A DNA stretch of 64,000 bases from Macrococcus capreoli (GTDB lineage Bacteria > Bacillota > Bacilli > Staphylococcales > Staphylococcaceae), in NCBI RefSeq assembly GCF_025628935.1, contig NZ_JAOTIS010000001.1, positions 124,001-188,000 of the forward strand. The letters are read 5' to 3'. This document shows, piece after piece, positions 17,520 to 27,715 of the stretch (position 1 is the stretch's first letter; the number at the start of each line of letters is the position of its first letter). Both the position numbers and the translations under genes were made by a program. The notes under the pieces are model-generated. The model was given only the letters and a program-made list of their open reading frames with translations. It was not told where the DNA came from and made no database searches.

Positions 17520-19290
17520 TTTTAAATATATCGATGAAATAGAGCGAACGTATCATTATAAACTCACACATCCGAAGCGTATCGTAAAGGTGAATGATGC
17601 AGTCGCGTTACAAAGTGCATTGCGTGAAGCGGAAGCAAGTCAGGATATTGTACTTGTCACGATGAAATATGAGGCAAGTAAGCTGTTCGATGCACGCTTA
17701 AAGACGAAAGCGATGCATAACGCTCATCATTTAGTAAAGCTTTATTATTTTGATCAGCCAGATGAATACACGGATGAAGTGAAGGAAAATGATACTGATA
17801 CTAATACAGATACACCACAAGTGGCGTTAGATTTTGAGTTTATGCATGATAAGGCGCATATCATACAGCAAATTCAAGCGATACAACATGAAATTCGATT
17901 AGGGAATACGTATCAAGTGAATTACACGACGCGATTAACTGCAGCCAATCATGAGCGTAATTTATATCATGTTTATCAACAGTTAGCACATCATCACGGA
18001 CGTTATACTGCATATATTGAAGACGATGAAGAAACAATTGTCAGTATATCACCGGAATTATTCTTTCAATATGATTTAAAGTCGAAAAGTGTCCTGACGA
18101 AACCGATGAAAGGGACGATGCCGACGAGTACAGATGCTATGCGTGACAAGAAAAATTATGAATTTTTGAAACAATCGACTAAAGATCAAGCTGAAAATGT
18201 AATGATTGTTGATTTATTACGCAATGATTTAAGTAAAATTGCGGCGCAAAGCAGTGTTCGTGTTCCACATCTTTTCACCATTGAAAGATATGCATCGGTT
18301 TATCAAATGACGTCAACAATTACAGCAAATATTGGAGAACATGGGCTGTATGATATCTTTAAAGCTTTGTTTCCATGCGGATCAATTACCGGTGCACCGA
18401 AGCAATCGACCATGTCGATTATTGAGCGATTAGAAGATACGCCGCGTTCTATTTATTGTGGTGCAATCGGCTTAATTGTACCGAATGAAGTGGCAATATT
18501 TAATGTACCGATACGTACGATGGAATATCAACATGATAGTAATGCGGTTGTATATGGTGTTGGTGGTGGCATTACGATCGATTCAGATGCAGTGTTAGAA
18601 TATGAAGAAATGGTCGCAAAGTCGAATGTACTGAAATATTTAGATAGCCCATCTTATGCAACAGGGGTATCTATACCAAAAGACTTTCATCTACCAAAAG
18701 ATTTTCATTTAATCGAAACGATGCGACTCGAAGCAGGTCAGATTCAACGTAAAGATTACCATCAAGCGCGATTAATTAAAGCATTAAATCATTTTAATAT
18801 TGAATGTGATACAACACAACTTAATCAGTTGTTTGAACAATCATTTGATCATCTTGATACACCTCAAATGTATCGGCTAACAGTGAGCTCGTCTGGGCAA
18901 ATTGAGTCCGCAATTCGTCCGATGCCTACAATGATACATCAAGCGTCATTGAAACGTATGCAATTTAATGAACAGCAGTTTCACCAATATAAGACGTCAG
19001 TACGTTCGCAGTATGCATCTGATGGTTTGACATTATTTCATGATGGCGCGCAAGTCCTGGAATTTAATATTGGTAATCTTATGATTGAAAGAGACGGACA
19101 ATACATTACATCAGCACATCCATATATATTAAATGGCTGCATGCGCCAATCGTTAATAGATAACGGCCATCTAATAGAGCAGGCAATCCCTCTTCAATCA
19201 TTTATTGATGATTATGTATCAGGACGCTTACGTATTTATATGATTAACAGTTTGAGAGAGCAGGTTGAAATCGATTTAATCATTGAATAA
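17503..19290 (+). CDS. pabB: Aminodeoxychorismate synthase I fused to aminodeoxychorismate lyase
   Basis: A 595-residue bifunctional protein. Residues up to about 385 are the chorismate-binding domain: TKPMKGTMPT supplies the Lys typical of aminodeoxychorismate synthase (anthranilate synthases have Ala there), and GSITGAPK is present. The last ~200 residues resemble PabC, a class IV PLP lyase, with candidate PLP Lys in HQYKTSVRSQY and the EFNIGNL turn. Together with PabA it would make p-aminobenzoate from chorismate in two steps. The ATG at 17503 has AAAGGAG upstream; an earlier in-frame start at 17461 lies within pabA. Confidence 0.87.
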   Translation: MRAEINFKYIDEIERTYHYKLTHPKRIVKVNDAVALQSALREAEASQDIVLVTMKYEASKLFDARLKTKAMHNAHHLVKLYYFDQPDEYTDEVKENDTDTNTDTPQVALDFEFMHDKAHIIQQIQAIQHEIRLGNTYQVNYTTRLTAANHERNLYHVYQQLAHHHGRYTAYIEDDEETIVSISPELFFQYDLKSKSVLTKPMKGTMPTSTDAMRDKKNYEFLKQSTKDQAENVMIVDLLRNDLSKIAAQSSVRVPHLFTIERYASVYQMTSTITANIGEHGLYDIFKALFPCGSITGAPKQSTMSIIERLEDTPRSIYCGAIGLIVPNEVAIFNVPIRTMEYQHDSNAVVYGVGGGITIDSDAVLEYEEMVAKSNVLKYLDSPSYATGVSIPKDFHLPKDFHLIETMRLEAGQIQRKDYHQARLIKALNHFNIECDTTQLNQLFEQSFDHLDTPQMYRLTVSSSGQIESAIRPMPTMIHQASLKRMQFNEQQFHQYKTSVRSQYASDGLTLFHDGAQVLEFNIGNLMIERDGQYITSAHPYILNGCMRQSLIDNGHLIEQAIPLQSFIDDYVSGRLRIYMINSLREQVEIDLIIE

Positions 19291-19368
19291 TGATAGTTAG
19301 TTTATTATTACAATTAAAAACGTTATAATAAATGCTAATCAATGTAATTACAGAAATAGGTGAAGAGA

Positions 19369-19590
19369 ATGTTGAATTGCGTGTTAATCGTGTTGTTAAT
19401 AGCAGGTTTATCTTTACTCGTTTATATAATGAATGGAATGATTATTCAGCGCTTTGAAGAAAATAAAATGAAACAAGCCATCACAATGGTTTACGGTACT
19501 ATGTTTGCGTCCTTACTTATTGTCATGTTTATCGCTTTTTGTTTTAGAACAATTTTGATTGATATTGCCAATATATTCTACCGAACATAA
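19369..19590 (+). CDS. Small two-helix membrane protein, unrecognised
   Basis: A 73-residue protein with two hydrophobic segments (residues about 2-24 and 42-65) separated by a charged loop (QRFEENKMKQA). I do not recognise the family. The ATG at 19369 follows AGGTGA by a normal spacing; the upstream GTG at 19360 overlaps that site. Its stop codon lies in the loop of its own terminator hairpin, so it is probably a single-gene unit. Confidence 0.55.
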   Translation: MLNCVLIVLLIAGLSLLVYIMNGMIIQRFEENKMKQAITMVYGTMFASLLIVMFIAFCFRTILIDIANIFYRT

Positions 19591-19607
19591 TCGGTAGAAT
19601 TTTTTTT
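19576..19607 (+). terminator. Terminator overlapping a gene's 3' end
   Basis: TTCTACCGA / TCGGTAGAA is a perfect 9-bp stem followed by eight Ts. The TAA stop (19588-19590) of the small membrane protein lies in the loop. Confidence 0.88.
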
Positions 19608-19673
19608 ACGACTTACGACCGATGTTAAGACTTTATGAATAATGTAAATTTATTAAGAAGGGAACATGTGACC

Positions 19674-20633
19674 ATGTCTATTATATTTCAAACAGCAGGT
19701 ATTTATACGTCAATTCAGCAAATTGAAAGTAATACTAATGCAACACTCTCTTTAAATGGACCGTGTGATGCATTATCTCATATACTAGCCAATGCATTAT
19801 TAGGCAATGATGTGAATACACCAACGATTGAAATGACCTTTCAGGCACCGACCATACATTTTAGAGAGCCGACTTTAATCGCATTGATGGGTGCAGAGTT
19901 CTATGCTTACACAGAAGATAAACGCATTATGCCAATGAAAGTGCATTTAATGGAGAAAGGCGAAACGTTGTATTTCGATCAGCCAAAGAAAGGTACACGT
20001 GTTTATATGGCGATTGCAGGTGGTCTGCAACTCGATGAAAGTCGTTTACAGCAATCGGATGACTATATTATTCACGAAGGTGCACGCTTCGAATTAACGC
20101 GAGGTTATACACCATTCCAGAAGAAACTCTTTGATAATTTATCAAAGCGAAAAGAAACCGCATGGGGGATTGACGCCTATTCTTTAGCTCGAATTTATTA
20201 TTCAGATGTGTTTCATTTGTCAACGGTTGATGACACGTTACCTGAAGCCATTCAACAAGCGATGCAGGAAGATATTTATGTTGTGACGAACCGATTTGAT
20301 CGCACAGGTTTTGTACTGGAAGGTAAAAAAATTGCATGTCAGAATCGTTTAAACACTCACACCATTGAACAAAGTGGAGCCGTACAAATTTCGGATAACG
20401 GTGAACTTGTTATTTCTTTAAAGAGTGCGCATCAAGATAAACATTATCCACACATCGCGAATATAGCACCGTATCATTTACCGAAACTCTCACAAAAGAA
20501 ACCAGGTTCTAAACTTTACTTTAAATGGGTTTCGGATAGTGAGTTGAAGCGTCAGCAACGTAGTTATGAAAACTGGTTAAAGACAGTATTAACACAAATT
20601 GAATTTTTACATCAAAAAGAGTTAAATGTATAG
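19674..20633 (+). CDS. PxpC/KipA-like carboxyltransferase-family protein (orphan)
   Basis: A 319-residue protein of the biotin-dependent carboxyltransferase / allophanate hydrolase subunit 2 family, with the N-terminal MSIIFQTAGIYTSIQ and a central VYMAIAGGLQL segment. In Bacillus, PxpC (KipA) works with PxpA and PxpB in 5-oxoprolinase. No PxpA or PxpB gene lies nearby in this window, so the substrate is open. Several canonical residues look drifted compared with my memory of the family. Start 19674 is preferred, with GTG 19668 possible; AGGG lies at 19659-19662. Confidence 0.65.
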   Translation: MSIIFQTAGIYTSIQQIESNTNATLSLNGPCDALSHILANALLGNDVNTPTIEMTFQAPTIHFREPTLIALMGAEFYAYTEDKRIMPMKVHLMEKGETLYFDQPKKGTRVYMAIAGGLQLDESRLQQSDDYIIHEGARFELTRGYTPFQKKLFDNLSKRKETAWGIDAYSLARIYYSDVFHLSTVDDTLPEAIQQAMQEDIYVVTNRFDRTGFVLEGKKIACQNRLNTHTIEQSGAVQISDNGELVISLKSAHQDKHYPHIANIAPYHLPKLSQKKPGSKLYFKWVSDSELKRQQRSYENWLKTVLTQIEFLHQKELNV

Positions 20634-20852
20634 ACAAGTGTACGTAATTTAGTCACAATTTACACGAAAATGATAAAATCTGAGTAAAAATACTTGAATT
20701 TTGTCTTGAAACAGTATAAATTAGTATATTGTACACAGAAAAAATATTACGTTCGTGTTACAATAAATAATATAATGTAAATGTTGCGAACTTAAGATTA
20801 AAAATATAAATTGTACCATCGAAGAGATGAATATATTAATGGAGGAAATGAG

Positions 20853-22790
20853 ATGAAAGAAAAGAAAATAACAATATTTATGTTTTTCTTATTAACAGTG
20901 CTTGCTGTTTCTATAAAAACATATTTTGCCTATTATATTGATTTGTCACTTGGTGTTAAAGGTTTAGTTCAAAATTTAATATTATTGATGAATCCATATA
21001 GTTTAGTTGCCTTGATATTAAGTGTATTTCTATTTTTTAAAGGCAAGAAAGCGTACTGGTTTGTGTTTATAGGAGGTTTCTTATTAACATTCTTACTGTA
21101 TGCGAATGTTGTATATTTCAGATTCTTTTCTGATTTCATTACATTTAGTACATTAAACCAGGTGAGTAATGTAGAATCGATGAGCGGTGCTTTATGGAGC
21201 TCATTCAAATGGTATGATTTCATTTACTTCATTGATACGTTCATCTTCTTGTTTATTTTATTATTTAGAAAGTCATCATTAGCAAATCATTCATTTAAGA
21301 AGAAATATGTACCTGTATTAATGGGTGTTTCAATCGCGTTATTCTTCTTAAACTTAGCATTTGCAGAAACAGATCGTCCGGAATTATTAACACGTACATT
21401 CGACCATAAATATTTAGTGAAATATTTAGGACCATTCAACTTTACAGTTTATGATGGCGTGAAGACAATCCAGAATAATCAACAGAAAGCATTAGCAAGT
21501 TCAGATGATTTAACGAAAGTACAATCCTATACAAAGACGAAATATGCTGCACCAAACGGAGCAACATTCGGTATTGCAAAAGAGAAAAATGTGATTAAGA
21601 TTCATTTAGAAAGTTTCCAGACATTCTTAATTAACTTTAAAGTGAATGGTCAGGAAGTAACGCCATTCTTAAATACGTTAGCGAGTGGCAATAAAGATTT
21701 CATTTATTATGATAATTTCTTCCACCAAACTGGACAAGGTAAGACGAGTGACTCTGAATTAACGATGGATAATAGTATTTTCGGTTTACCACAAGGTTCA
21801 GCGTATAGCTTGAAAGGTGATAACACATATCAATCTTTACCTGCGATTATGCATCAGAAACAAGGTTATTCAACATCAGTAATGCACGGTGATTACAAAA
21901 CGTTCTGGAACCGTGATCAAATATATAAACATTTCGGTGTTGATAAATTTTATGATGCATCATACTATGATATGTCTGAGAAGAACTTAGAGAACTTAGG
22001 TTTAAAAGATAAAGAATTCTTTAAAGAATCTATACCGTTCCTGAAACAAGAAAAACAACCATTCTATTCACATTTAATTACATTAACGAATCACTATCCA
22101 TTCACGATTGATAAAGAGGATGCAACGATTGATTCACCGAAAACAGGAAATCCGACAGTAGATGGTTATGTACAAACTGCACGTTACTTAGATGAAGCGG
22201 TGAAACAGTTTGTTACAGATCTTAAAAAAGAAGGCTTATATGACAACTCAGTTATCGTCATTTATGGTGACCATTATGGTATTTCAGAAAACCATAATAA
22301 AGCGATGGAGCAGTTATTAGGTCAGGAAATTACACCGACGAAATTTATGGACTTACAACGTACAGGATTATTCATTAAAGTACCGGGATTGCCTGGTAAA
22401 GTGGATCATACGTATGCAGGTCAAATGGACGTAGCACCAACAATCTTACATTTATTAGGTATTGATGCTAAACCATATGTAATGTTTGGTACGGATTTAA
22501 TGTCTAAAGGACATAAAGATACTGTAGCATTTAGAAATGGTGACTTTATTAGTCCGAAATATAAATCGATTAACGGTGTGTTTTATGATAATAAGACGAA
22601 TTTACCGTTAACAGATGATGCGAAGAAGAAAGAAGCACAGGAAATGAAGCGTGGCGTTGAGAAAGAATTAGAAATGTCAGATTCATTATTAAATGGCGAC
22701 TTATTACGCTTCTACAATAATAAAGATTTCAAAAAGATTGACCCTACGAAATACACGTATATCAACGGTACTAAAGGGAAAGAGAAATAA
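20853..22790 (+). CDS. ltaS: Lipoteichoic acid synthase
   Basis: A 645-residue membrane enzyme that polymerises glycerol-phosphate from phosphatidylglycerol into lipoteichoic acid. Five N-terminal transmembrane segments (to about residue 175) precede the extracellular sulfatase-like domain. The nucleophile is Thr298 in [10 protein letters not shown] (Thr300 in S. aureus). A signal peptidase site ALA|SSDD falls at residues 213-216, matching the S. aureus cleavage position. The metal-site motif YGDHYG is present. The ATG at 20853 has GGAGG upstream; the frame opens earlier at 20811 without a site. Confidence 0.95.
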   Translation: MKEKKITIFMFFLLTVLAVSIKTYFAYYIDLSLGVKGLVQNLILLMNPYSLVALILSVFLFFKGKKAYWFVFIGGFLLTFLLYANVVYFRFFSDFITFSTLNQVSNVESMSGALWSSFKWYDFIYFIDTFIFLFILLFRKSSLANHSFKKKYVPVLMGVSIALFFLNLAFAETDRPELLTRTFDHKYLVKYLGPFNFTVYDGVKTIQNNQQKALASSDDLTKVQSYTKTKYAAPNGATFGIAKEKNVIKIHLESFQTFLINFKVNGQEVTPFLNTLASGNKDFIYYDNFFHQTGQGKTSDSELTMDNSIFGLPQGSAYSLKGDNTYQSLPAIMHQKQGYSTSVMHGDYKTFWNRDQIYKHFGVDKFYDASYYDMSEKNLENLGLKDKEFFKESIPFLKQEKQPFYSHLITLTNHYPFTIDKEDATIDSPKTGNPTVDGYVQTARYLDEAVKQFVTDLKKEGLYDNSVIVIYGDHYGISENHNKAMEQLLGQEITPTKFMDLQRTGLFIKVPGLPGKVDHTYAGQMDVAPTILHLLGIDAKPYVMFGTDLMSKGHKDTVAFRNGDFISPKYKSINGVFYDNKTNLPLTDDAKKKEAQEMKRGVEKELEMSDSLLNGDLLRFYNNKDFKKIDPTKYTYINGTKGKEK

Positions 22791-22815
22791 AACTAATTCT
22801 GATATGAATATATTA

Positions 22816-22855
22816 AAACCACCCGTAAACCTGATATCAGGTTTACGGGTGGTTT
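22816..22855. terminator. Perfect 40-nt palindrome after ltaS
   Basis: A 20-bp perfect inverted repeat (AAACCACCCGTAAACCTGAT and its complement) is centred on GATATC. No strong T-run follows, but stem strength and position suggest a terminator. Confidence 0.65.
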
Positions 22856-22862
22856 CGTTTAA

Positions 22863-22888
22863 TTCGGTCCTAACCGCATTAAAAACAG
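22863..22888 (+). repeat. 26-bp direct repeat, copy 1
   Basis: TTCGGTCCTAACCGCATTAA followed by AAACAG. An identical copy lies at 22982-23007, 119 bp downstream. Both are in the ltaS-ZIP intergenic region. Confidence 0.85.
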
Positions 22889-22981
22889 ACTCTCAAACGG
22901 CGTTTTCAATGCAGGACCTCGTCAAATTTCACCACCACCGTCAAAATCAAAGAACGATTTTTTGGTGATGGTTCCAATTTG

Positions 22982-23007
22982 TTCGGTCCTAACCGCATTA
23001 AAAACAG
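22982..23007 (+). repeat. 26-bp direct repeat, copy 2
   Basis: Identical to 22863-22888. It ends 3 nt before the stop of the minus-strand ZIP gene. Between the copies an imperfect stem (AAAATC / GATTTT) is present. Confidence 0.85.
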
Positions 23008-23010
23008 CCT

Positions 23011-23823
23011 CTATCCCAATGACACATCTAATATCATCATAATCGTAAAGCCAATCATTAATCCTAACGTGGCTAAATCGGTATTATCAGATGATTGTGA
23101 TTCAGGTATAAGCTCTTCAACTACAACAAATATCATTGCCCCTGCAGCAAATGCTAATGCATAAGGTAGTATCGGCGTAATGAGTAATACCGCAGCTGCA
23201 CCGACCATCGCAAATATAGGTTCTACAATTGCCGAACCATGTCCATAATGAAATGCGCGCCATTTCGACTTTCCATCGCCATGAATCGGTAACGATAATG
23301 CGGATCCTTCAGGAATGTTTTGAATCCCAATCCCGATAGCAAGTCCTACCGCGGCCATCAACATTTGACTATTTCCTGAGACAACGCCACCAAAGCCTAC
23401 ACCGAGCGCTAGCCCTTCAGGAATATTGTGCATCGTAATCGCTAGGAATAATAACGTTGATTTCTTTAAATTCGTTTTCGGTCCTTCATGCACGTGACTT
23501 GGTTGTGCTGTCGGATGAATATGCGGAATAATAACATCTAGCATTCTAATAAACATTCCGCCAGCAAGAAAGCCTATCGCAGCAGGTATCCACGCCGTGT
23601 TGCCAGCTTTTTCACTAAACTCAATTGCAGGCGCAAGTAACGACCAGAATGATGCGGCAATCATTACACCGGCAGCGAATCCTTGCATTGTATTGAGGAT
23701 TTTTGTATTTACGGATTTAAATAAAAAGACAACAGATGCGCCTAAAGCGGTCATCGCCCAAGTAAATAATCCGGCAAGTCCAGCTTGTAGCACTGGTGAT
23801 AATTGACTAAACCATTCGAACAT
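23011..23823 (-). CDS. ZIP family metal transporter (GufA/ZupT-like)
   Basis: A 270-residue polytopic membrane protein. The two ZIP metal-binding helices are visible as [15 protein letters not shown] and [15 protein letters not shown] His-containing cytoplasmic loop ([16 protein letters not shown]) precedes the first. ZIP proteins usually import zinc or other divalent metals; the specific ion cannot be assigned. The ATG follows AGGAGGT. It is probably monocistronic and divergent from the ABC-F gene. Confidence 0.85.
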   Translation of the reverse strand: MFEWFSQLSPVLQAGLAGLFTWAMTALGASVVFLFKSVNTKILNTMQGFAAGVMIAASFWSLLAPAIEFSEKAGNTAWIPAAIGFLAGGMFIRMLDVIIPHIHPTAQPSHVHEGPKTNLKKSTLLFLAITMHNIPEGLALGVGFGGVVSGNSQMLMAAVGLAIGIGIQNIPEGSALSLPIHGDGKSKWRAFHYGHGSAIVEPIFAMVGAAAVLLITPILPYALAFAAGAMIFVVVEELIPESQSSDNTDLATLGLMIGFTIMMILDVSLG

Positions 23824-23968
23824 GTGTACCTCCTGTAGTAAAAAAGTGTATAATATAATACTGAAGTTTATAATACATAACTATATCATAAAACGACATT
23901 CTGTTATATCACAATTTGAACGTCTTCAGTGAAAGATAATCATGAAGCACATGCTAGGAGAAGATTAT

Positions 23969-25849
23969 ATGGAAGCTTATAAAATTGAACATTTATCAAA
24001 ACAATATGGTGTCAAAACGGTCTTTGAAGATATATCATTGAGTATTTCGGTAGGCGACAAAATCGCACTCGTCGGCATCAATGGTACCGGGAAAAGTGCA
24101 TTGCTCAAGTGTATTGCTAACATTGAAGATCACCATGGTATTGTCACGCACCCGAAAGACTTTACGATTGAATATGCAGCACAACAACCGATGCTCAATG
24201 AGGCACTATCGATTGTTGATAATGTGATCGATGAACATCATCCAGTCATGCAATTATTTAAACAATATGATGCATTGCTTAAACAAATGGAAACAGAAAT
24301 GAACGATACTTTAATTGAACAGTTAAGTGCTATACAACAACGTATTGAACAAATGGATGGTTTCAGTTATAAAGCTGAGGCTGAAACGATATTAACCAAA
24401 CTAGGCATTATGGATTTAGCGCAACCTGTATCAGCTTTAAGTGGCGGACAAAAGAAACGTGTTGCCCTTGCAAAGTCGCTGCTGAAATCACCGGATTTAC
24501 TATTGTTAGATGAGCCGACGAACCACCTGGACTTTGAATCCATTCACTGGCTAATTTCATTTATCAAGCAATATAAGAAATCAGTATTAGTCGTGACGCA
24601 TGATCGTTATTTCTTAAATGAAGTGACGAATAGAATTGTTGAACTGCGCAATGGTAAATTACATTTATACAAAGGCAATTATAATGATTATATTGGCCAT
24701 AAAGCAGAACTTGAAGTGATTGAAAGCAAACAACAACAGAAAGAAAAGCAATTATATAAACAGGAATTAGACTGGATGCGCAAAGGTGCTAAGGCGCGAA
24801 CAACGAAACAGCAAGCGCGTATTGATCGTTTCGGGGCGATAGAAGATAAAGTGAAGTCACATCAAACGAAAGAAACGATGGAAATTAATTTAGCGCATCA
24901 GCGCCTCGGTAAACAAGTATTTGAATTCGAAGCAATCGGGATGAATTTCGGTGACAAAGTACTATTTAAAGATTTTAATACGATTGTGCAAACAACAGAC
25001 CGTATCGGCATCGTCGGTCAAAATGGTACTGGTAAATCAACATTATTAAATATTATTGCCCGCCTAATTGAACCGACTGCTGGTGCGATGATTACCGGAC
25101 AAACCGTTCGCATTGGTTACTACAAACAAGATGATGTTAAACTGAATCAGGATTTACGTGTTATTGACTTTCTGCGTGAGAAAGCGGAAGCTGCAACAAC
25201 AGCAACAGGTGAGAAAATATCTGTAACACAATTGCTTGAGCGATTCTTATTTCCATCCAACATGCACGGTACATACATTCATCGTCTTAGTGGAGGTGAG
25301 CGTAAACGATTATATTTATTAAGCATATTAATTGAAGGGCCGAACGTCTTATTACTCGATGAGCCGACAAATGATTTAGATACAGAAACTTTAACAATTC
25401 TTGAAGATTATCTGGAAAGTTTCAATGGCGCGGTGATTACTGTCAGTCACGATCGCTATTTCTTAAATAAAGTTGTTAGCACATATTGGTTTGTTAATAA
25501 TGAACGTATCGATAAAGTATTAGGTGATTTCGATGATTATTTAAGTTATAAACAAATTGCCGATCAAGAAGAGAAACAGCGTAAAGAATCGACCGAGAAA
25601 GCAGAGAAAGCCACTGTGCAAGCGAAACAATCAACACGCGTTTCATACAAAGATAAACGTCGCTTCGAATGGCTTTCTAAAGAAATTGAATCGTTAGAAG
25701 CACAACTTGAAGCGATTGATGCAGCCATTGCAGGTGAATCTACGAATTATGATAAATTAAACCAATTGACATTAGAGCGACAATCAATTGAAGCACAGTA
25801 CGAAACTTATTTCGAAGAGTGGGATGAACTGAGTGAACGAATGGAGTAA
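23969..25849 (+). CDS. ABC-F family ATPase (Uup/EttA-like)
   Basis: A 626-residue soluble protein with two ABC ATPase domains and no membrane segments. Walker A motifs are GINGTGKSALL and GQNGTGKSTLL, signatures LSGGQKKR and LSGGERKR, and Walker B DEPTNHLD and DEPTNDLD. A charged linker joins the domains, and a C-terminal coiled coil (about 540-626) is Uup-like. ABC-F proteins act on the ribosome; whether this one gives antibiotic protection is not visible. The ATG at 23969 has AGGAGA upstream. The recQ start follows the stop by 3 nt, so they are likely co-transcribed. Confidence 0.85.
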   Translation: MEAYKIEHLSKQYGVKTVFEDISLSISVGDKIALVGINGTGKSALLKCIANIEDHHGIVTHPKDFTIEYAAQQPMLNEALSIVDNVIDEHHPVMQLFKQYDALLKQMETEMNDTLIEQLSAIQQRIEQMDGFSYKAEAETILTKLGIMDLAQPVSALSGGQKKRVALAKSLLKSPDLLLLDEPTNHLDFESIHWLISFIKQYKKSVLVVTHDRYFLNEVTNRIVELRNGKLHLYKGNYNDYIGHKAELEVIESKQQQKEKQLYKQELDWMRKGAKARTTKQQARIDRFGAIEDKVKSHQTKETMEINLAHQRLGKQVFEFEAIGMNFGDKVLFKDFNTIVQTTDRIGIVGQNGTGKSTLLNIIARLIEPTAGAMITGQTVRIGYYKQDDVKLNQDLRVIDFLREKAEAATTATGEKISVTQLLERFLFPSNMHGTYIHRLSGGERKRLYLLSILIEGPNVLLLDEPTNDLDTETLTILEDYLESFNGAVITVSHDRYFLNKVVSTYWFVNNERIDKVLGDFDDYLSYKQIADQEEKQRKESTEKAEKATVQAKQSTRVSYKDKRRFEWLSKEIESLEAQLEAIDAAIAGESTNYDKLNQLTLERQSIEAQYETYFEEWDELSERME

Positions 25850-25852
25850 ATC

Positions 25853-27622
25853 ATGGAACGTATATTAAAAGAATATTTTGGGTACGAAGCTTTTCGGCCA
25901 GGCCAAAAGGCATTAATTGAGAATGCAATCCACAACCATCCTACTTTAGGGATATTACCGACAGGTGGCGGGAAATCAATCTGTTATCAAATCCCTGGTT
26001 TGATGAAAGGCGGACTAACACTTGTCATTAGTCCTTTGATTTCATTAATGAAAGACCAGGTGGATAGTTTAAATGCGAATGGAATACAGGCAGCCTATTT
26101 AAACTCGACACAAAAGGTGAAAGAAACAAAAGCAATCGAAACAAAGCTATTAAATGGCGACTATCAATTTCTTTATGTAGCACCGGAACGATTTAATCAG
26201 CGCGCATTTATCCATTTGTTATATCAGCTCGATATACAATTGATTGCATTTGATGAAGCACACTGTATATCGAAATGGGGTCATGACTTTAGACCAAGTT
26301 ACCGCGAGTCCATTCGTGCAGTGATGACTTTACCGCATCAGTTTACGATTATGGCGCTTACAGCAACAGCAACCTTAGATGTGAAAGAAGATATATGTGA
26401 CTTACTACATATCCAGCCTGAACATGTGATAGAAACGAGCACGAAACGTGAGAACTTATCATTTTTGATTGATCCAACATATCAAAAGCAAAAGCGATTA
26501 ATATCTTATATTCAATCGCATAGTGAAGACTCTGGTATTGTGTATGCAAGTACACGTAAACAAGTAGAAAGTTTAAGTGAAGTATTAAAGATGGAAGACA
26601 TCACACATACCATATACCACGCCGGATTAAAAAAAGATGAAAGAGACCATAATCAATCGCTATTTGTGAAAGATGATATTAAAGTGATGATTGCGACAAA
26701 CGCCTTTGGAATGGGAATTGATAAGTCTAATGTACGTTACGTCATTCATTATAACTTGCCACAAGATTTAGAAAGTTATTATCAGGAAGCAGGTCGTGCA
26801 GGTCGAGACGGTGTAGATAGTGAGTGTTTACTGATGTTTGGTGATCAGGATATTAAATTGCAACAGTTCTTTATTGAAACGAGTCAGGATGAAGCGGTGA
26901 AAGAGCTCAAGAAGGAAAAGCTCAATAAGATGATAGCCTATACGAAGACGAAACAATGCTTACAGTCGACAATTATTAATTACTTTAATCCGAATGAATA
27001 TTTAACGAAGTGCGGTAAATGTTCAAATTGTATTCAGCACATCGAAAATTATAATATGACGACAGAAGCGAAAAAAATATTAAGCTGCATCGTGCGCATT
27101 AAGACACCCGTTCATAAATTAATCATCACAAAAGTATTGCATGGTGAACGTGACGATGCGATTATCCATTCACAATACGACCAGTTATCGACATTTGGTT
27201 TATTAAAAAGTTATACGACGAGTGCTATTCAATCGTTTATCGAGACATTATTATTTAATGGATATATTATCGAACAACACGGTAAGCTTTACTGTCATGA
27301 AAGTGCGAAGGATATATTAACGGGAAATCAGCAAGTGATGACGTATTATAAAAGTCCATCGTATAATGAACGTGTTAAAATTACGACGATTGAAACAACA
27401 GATGAAAACTTGTTAAAAACGTTGAAAGATGTACGCAAAAAATTATCAGACAGCTTATCCGTACCACCGTTTACGATATTCTCTGATCATACGTTACAAT
27501 TATTTGCATTAAAGAAACCGACCACTAAAGATGAAATGATTTTGATTGAAGGTGTCGGTTCATATAAATTAAAACATTATTGCCCTGATTTTATTGAGGC
27601 GATTAAAGCATATTCGGCATGA
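25853..27622 (+). CDS. recQ: ATP-dependent DNA helicase RecQ
   Basis: A 589-residue superfamily 2 helicase. Motif I is PTGGGKSICYQIP, motif II FDEAHC, motif VI QEAGRAGRDG. The RQC zinc site is formed by Cys in KQCLQS and TKCGKCSNC, and a short HRDC-like domain ends the protein. It acts in recombination and repair of stalled forks. It begins just after the ABC-F stop, with the ribosome site inside that gene's end. Confidence 0.9.
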   Translation: MERILKEYFGYEAFRPGQKALIENAIHNHPTLGILPTGGGKSICYQIPGLMKGGLTLVISPLISLMKDQVDSLNANGIQAAYLNSTQKVKETKAIETKLLNGDYQFLYVAPERFNQRAFIHLLYQLDIQLIAFDEAHCISKWGHDFRPSYRESIRAVMTLPHQFTIMALTATATLDVKEDICDLLHIQPEHVIETSTKRENLSFLIDPTYQKQKRLISYIQSHSEDSGIVYASTRKQVESLSEVLKMEDITHTIYHAGLKKDERDHNQSLFVKDDIKVMIATNAFGMGIDKSNVRYVIHYNLPQDLESYYQEAGRAGRDGVDSECLLMFGDQDIKLQQFFIETSQDEAVKELKKEKLNKMIAYTKTKQCLQSTIINYFNPNEYLTKCGKCSNCIQHIENYNMTTEAKKILSCIVRIKTPVHKLIITKVLHGERDDAIIHSQYDQLSTFGLLKSYTTSAIQSFIETLLFNGYIIEQHGKLYCHESAKDILTGNQQVMTYYKSPSYNERVKITTIETTDENLLKTLKDVRKKLSDSLSVPPFTIFSDHTLQLFALKKPTTKDEMILIEGVGSYKLKHYCPDFIEAIKAYSA

Positions 27623-27650
27623 CGTGTTAGTCATGTCTTTTTTATTTTTA
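27617..27650 (+). terminator. Terminator after recQ
   Basis: The stem GCATGAC-GTGTTA-GTCATGT overlaps the recQ stop codon and is followed by a T-run. Confidence 0.75.
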
Positions 27651-27715
27651 ACTTTATGTTTTAATATTAAAAATTAGGATATAAGTAAAACAATAAACTT
27701 TTTAAGAGGTGGCGT

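Noticed and set aside
22693-22968. Plus-strand 91-codon open frame spanning the ltaS end
   Set aside because: It overlaps ltaS in another frame and runs through the palindrome and a direct repeat; there is no SD and no protein-like composition.
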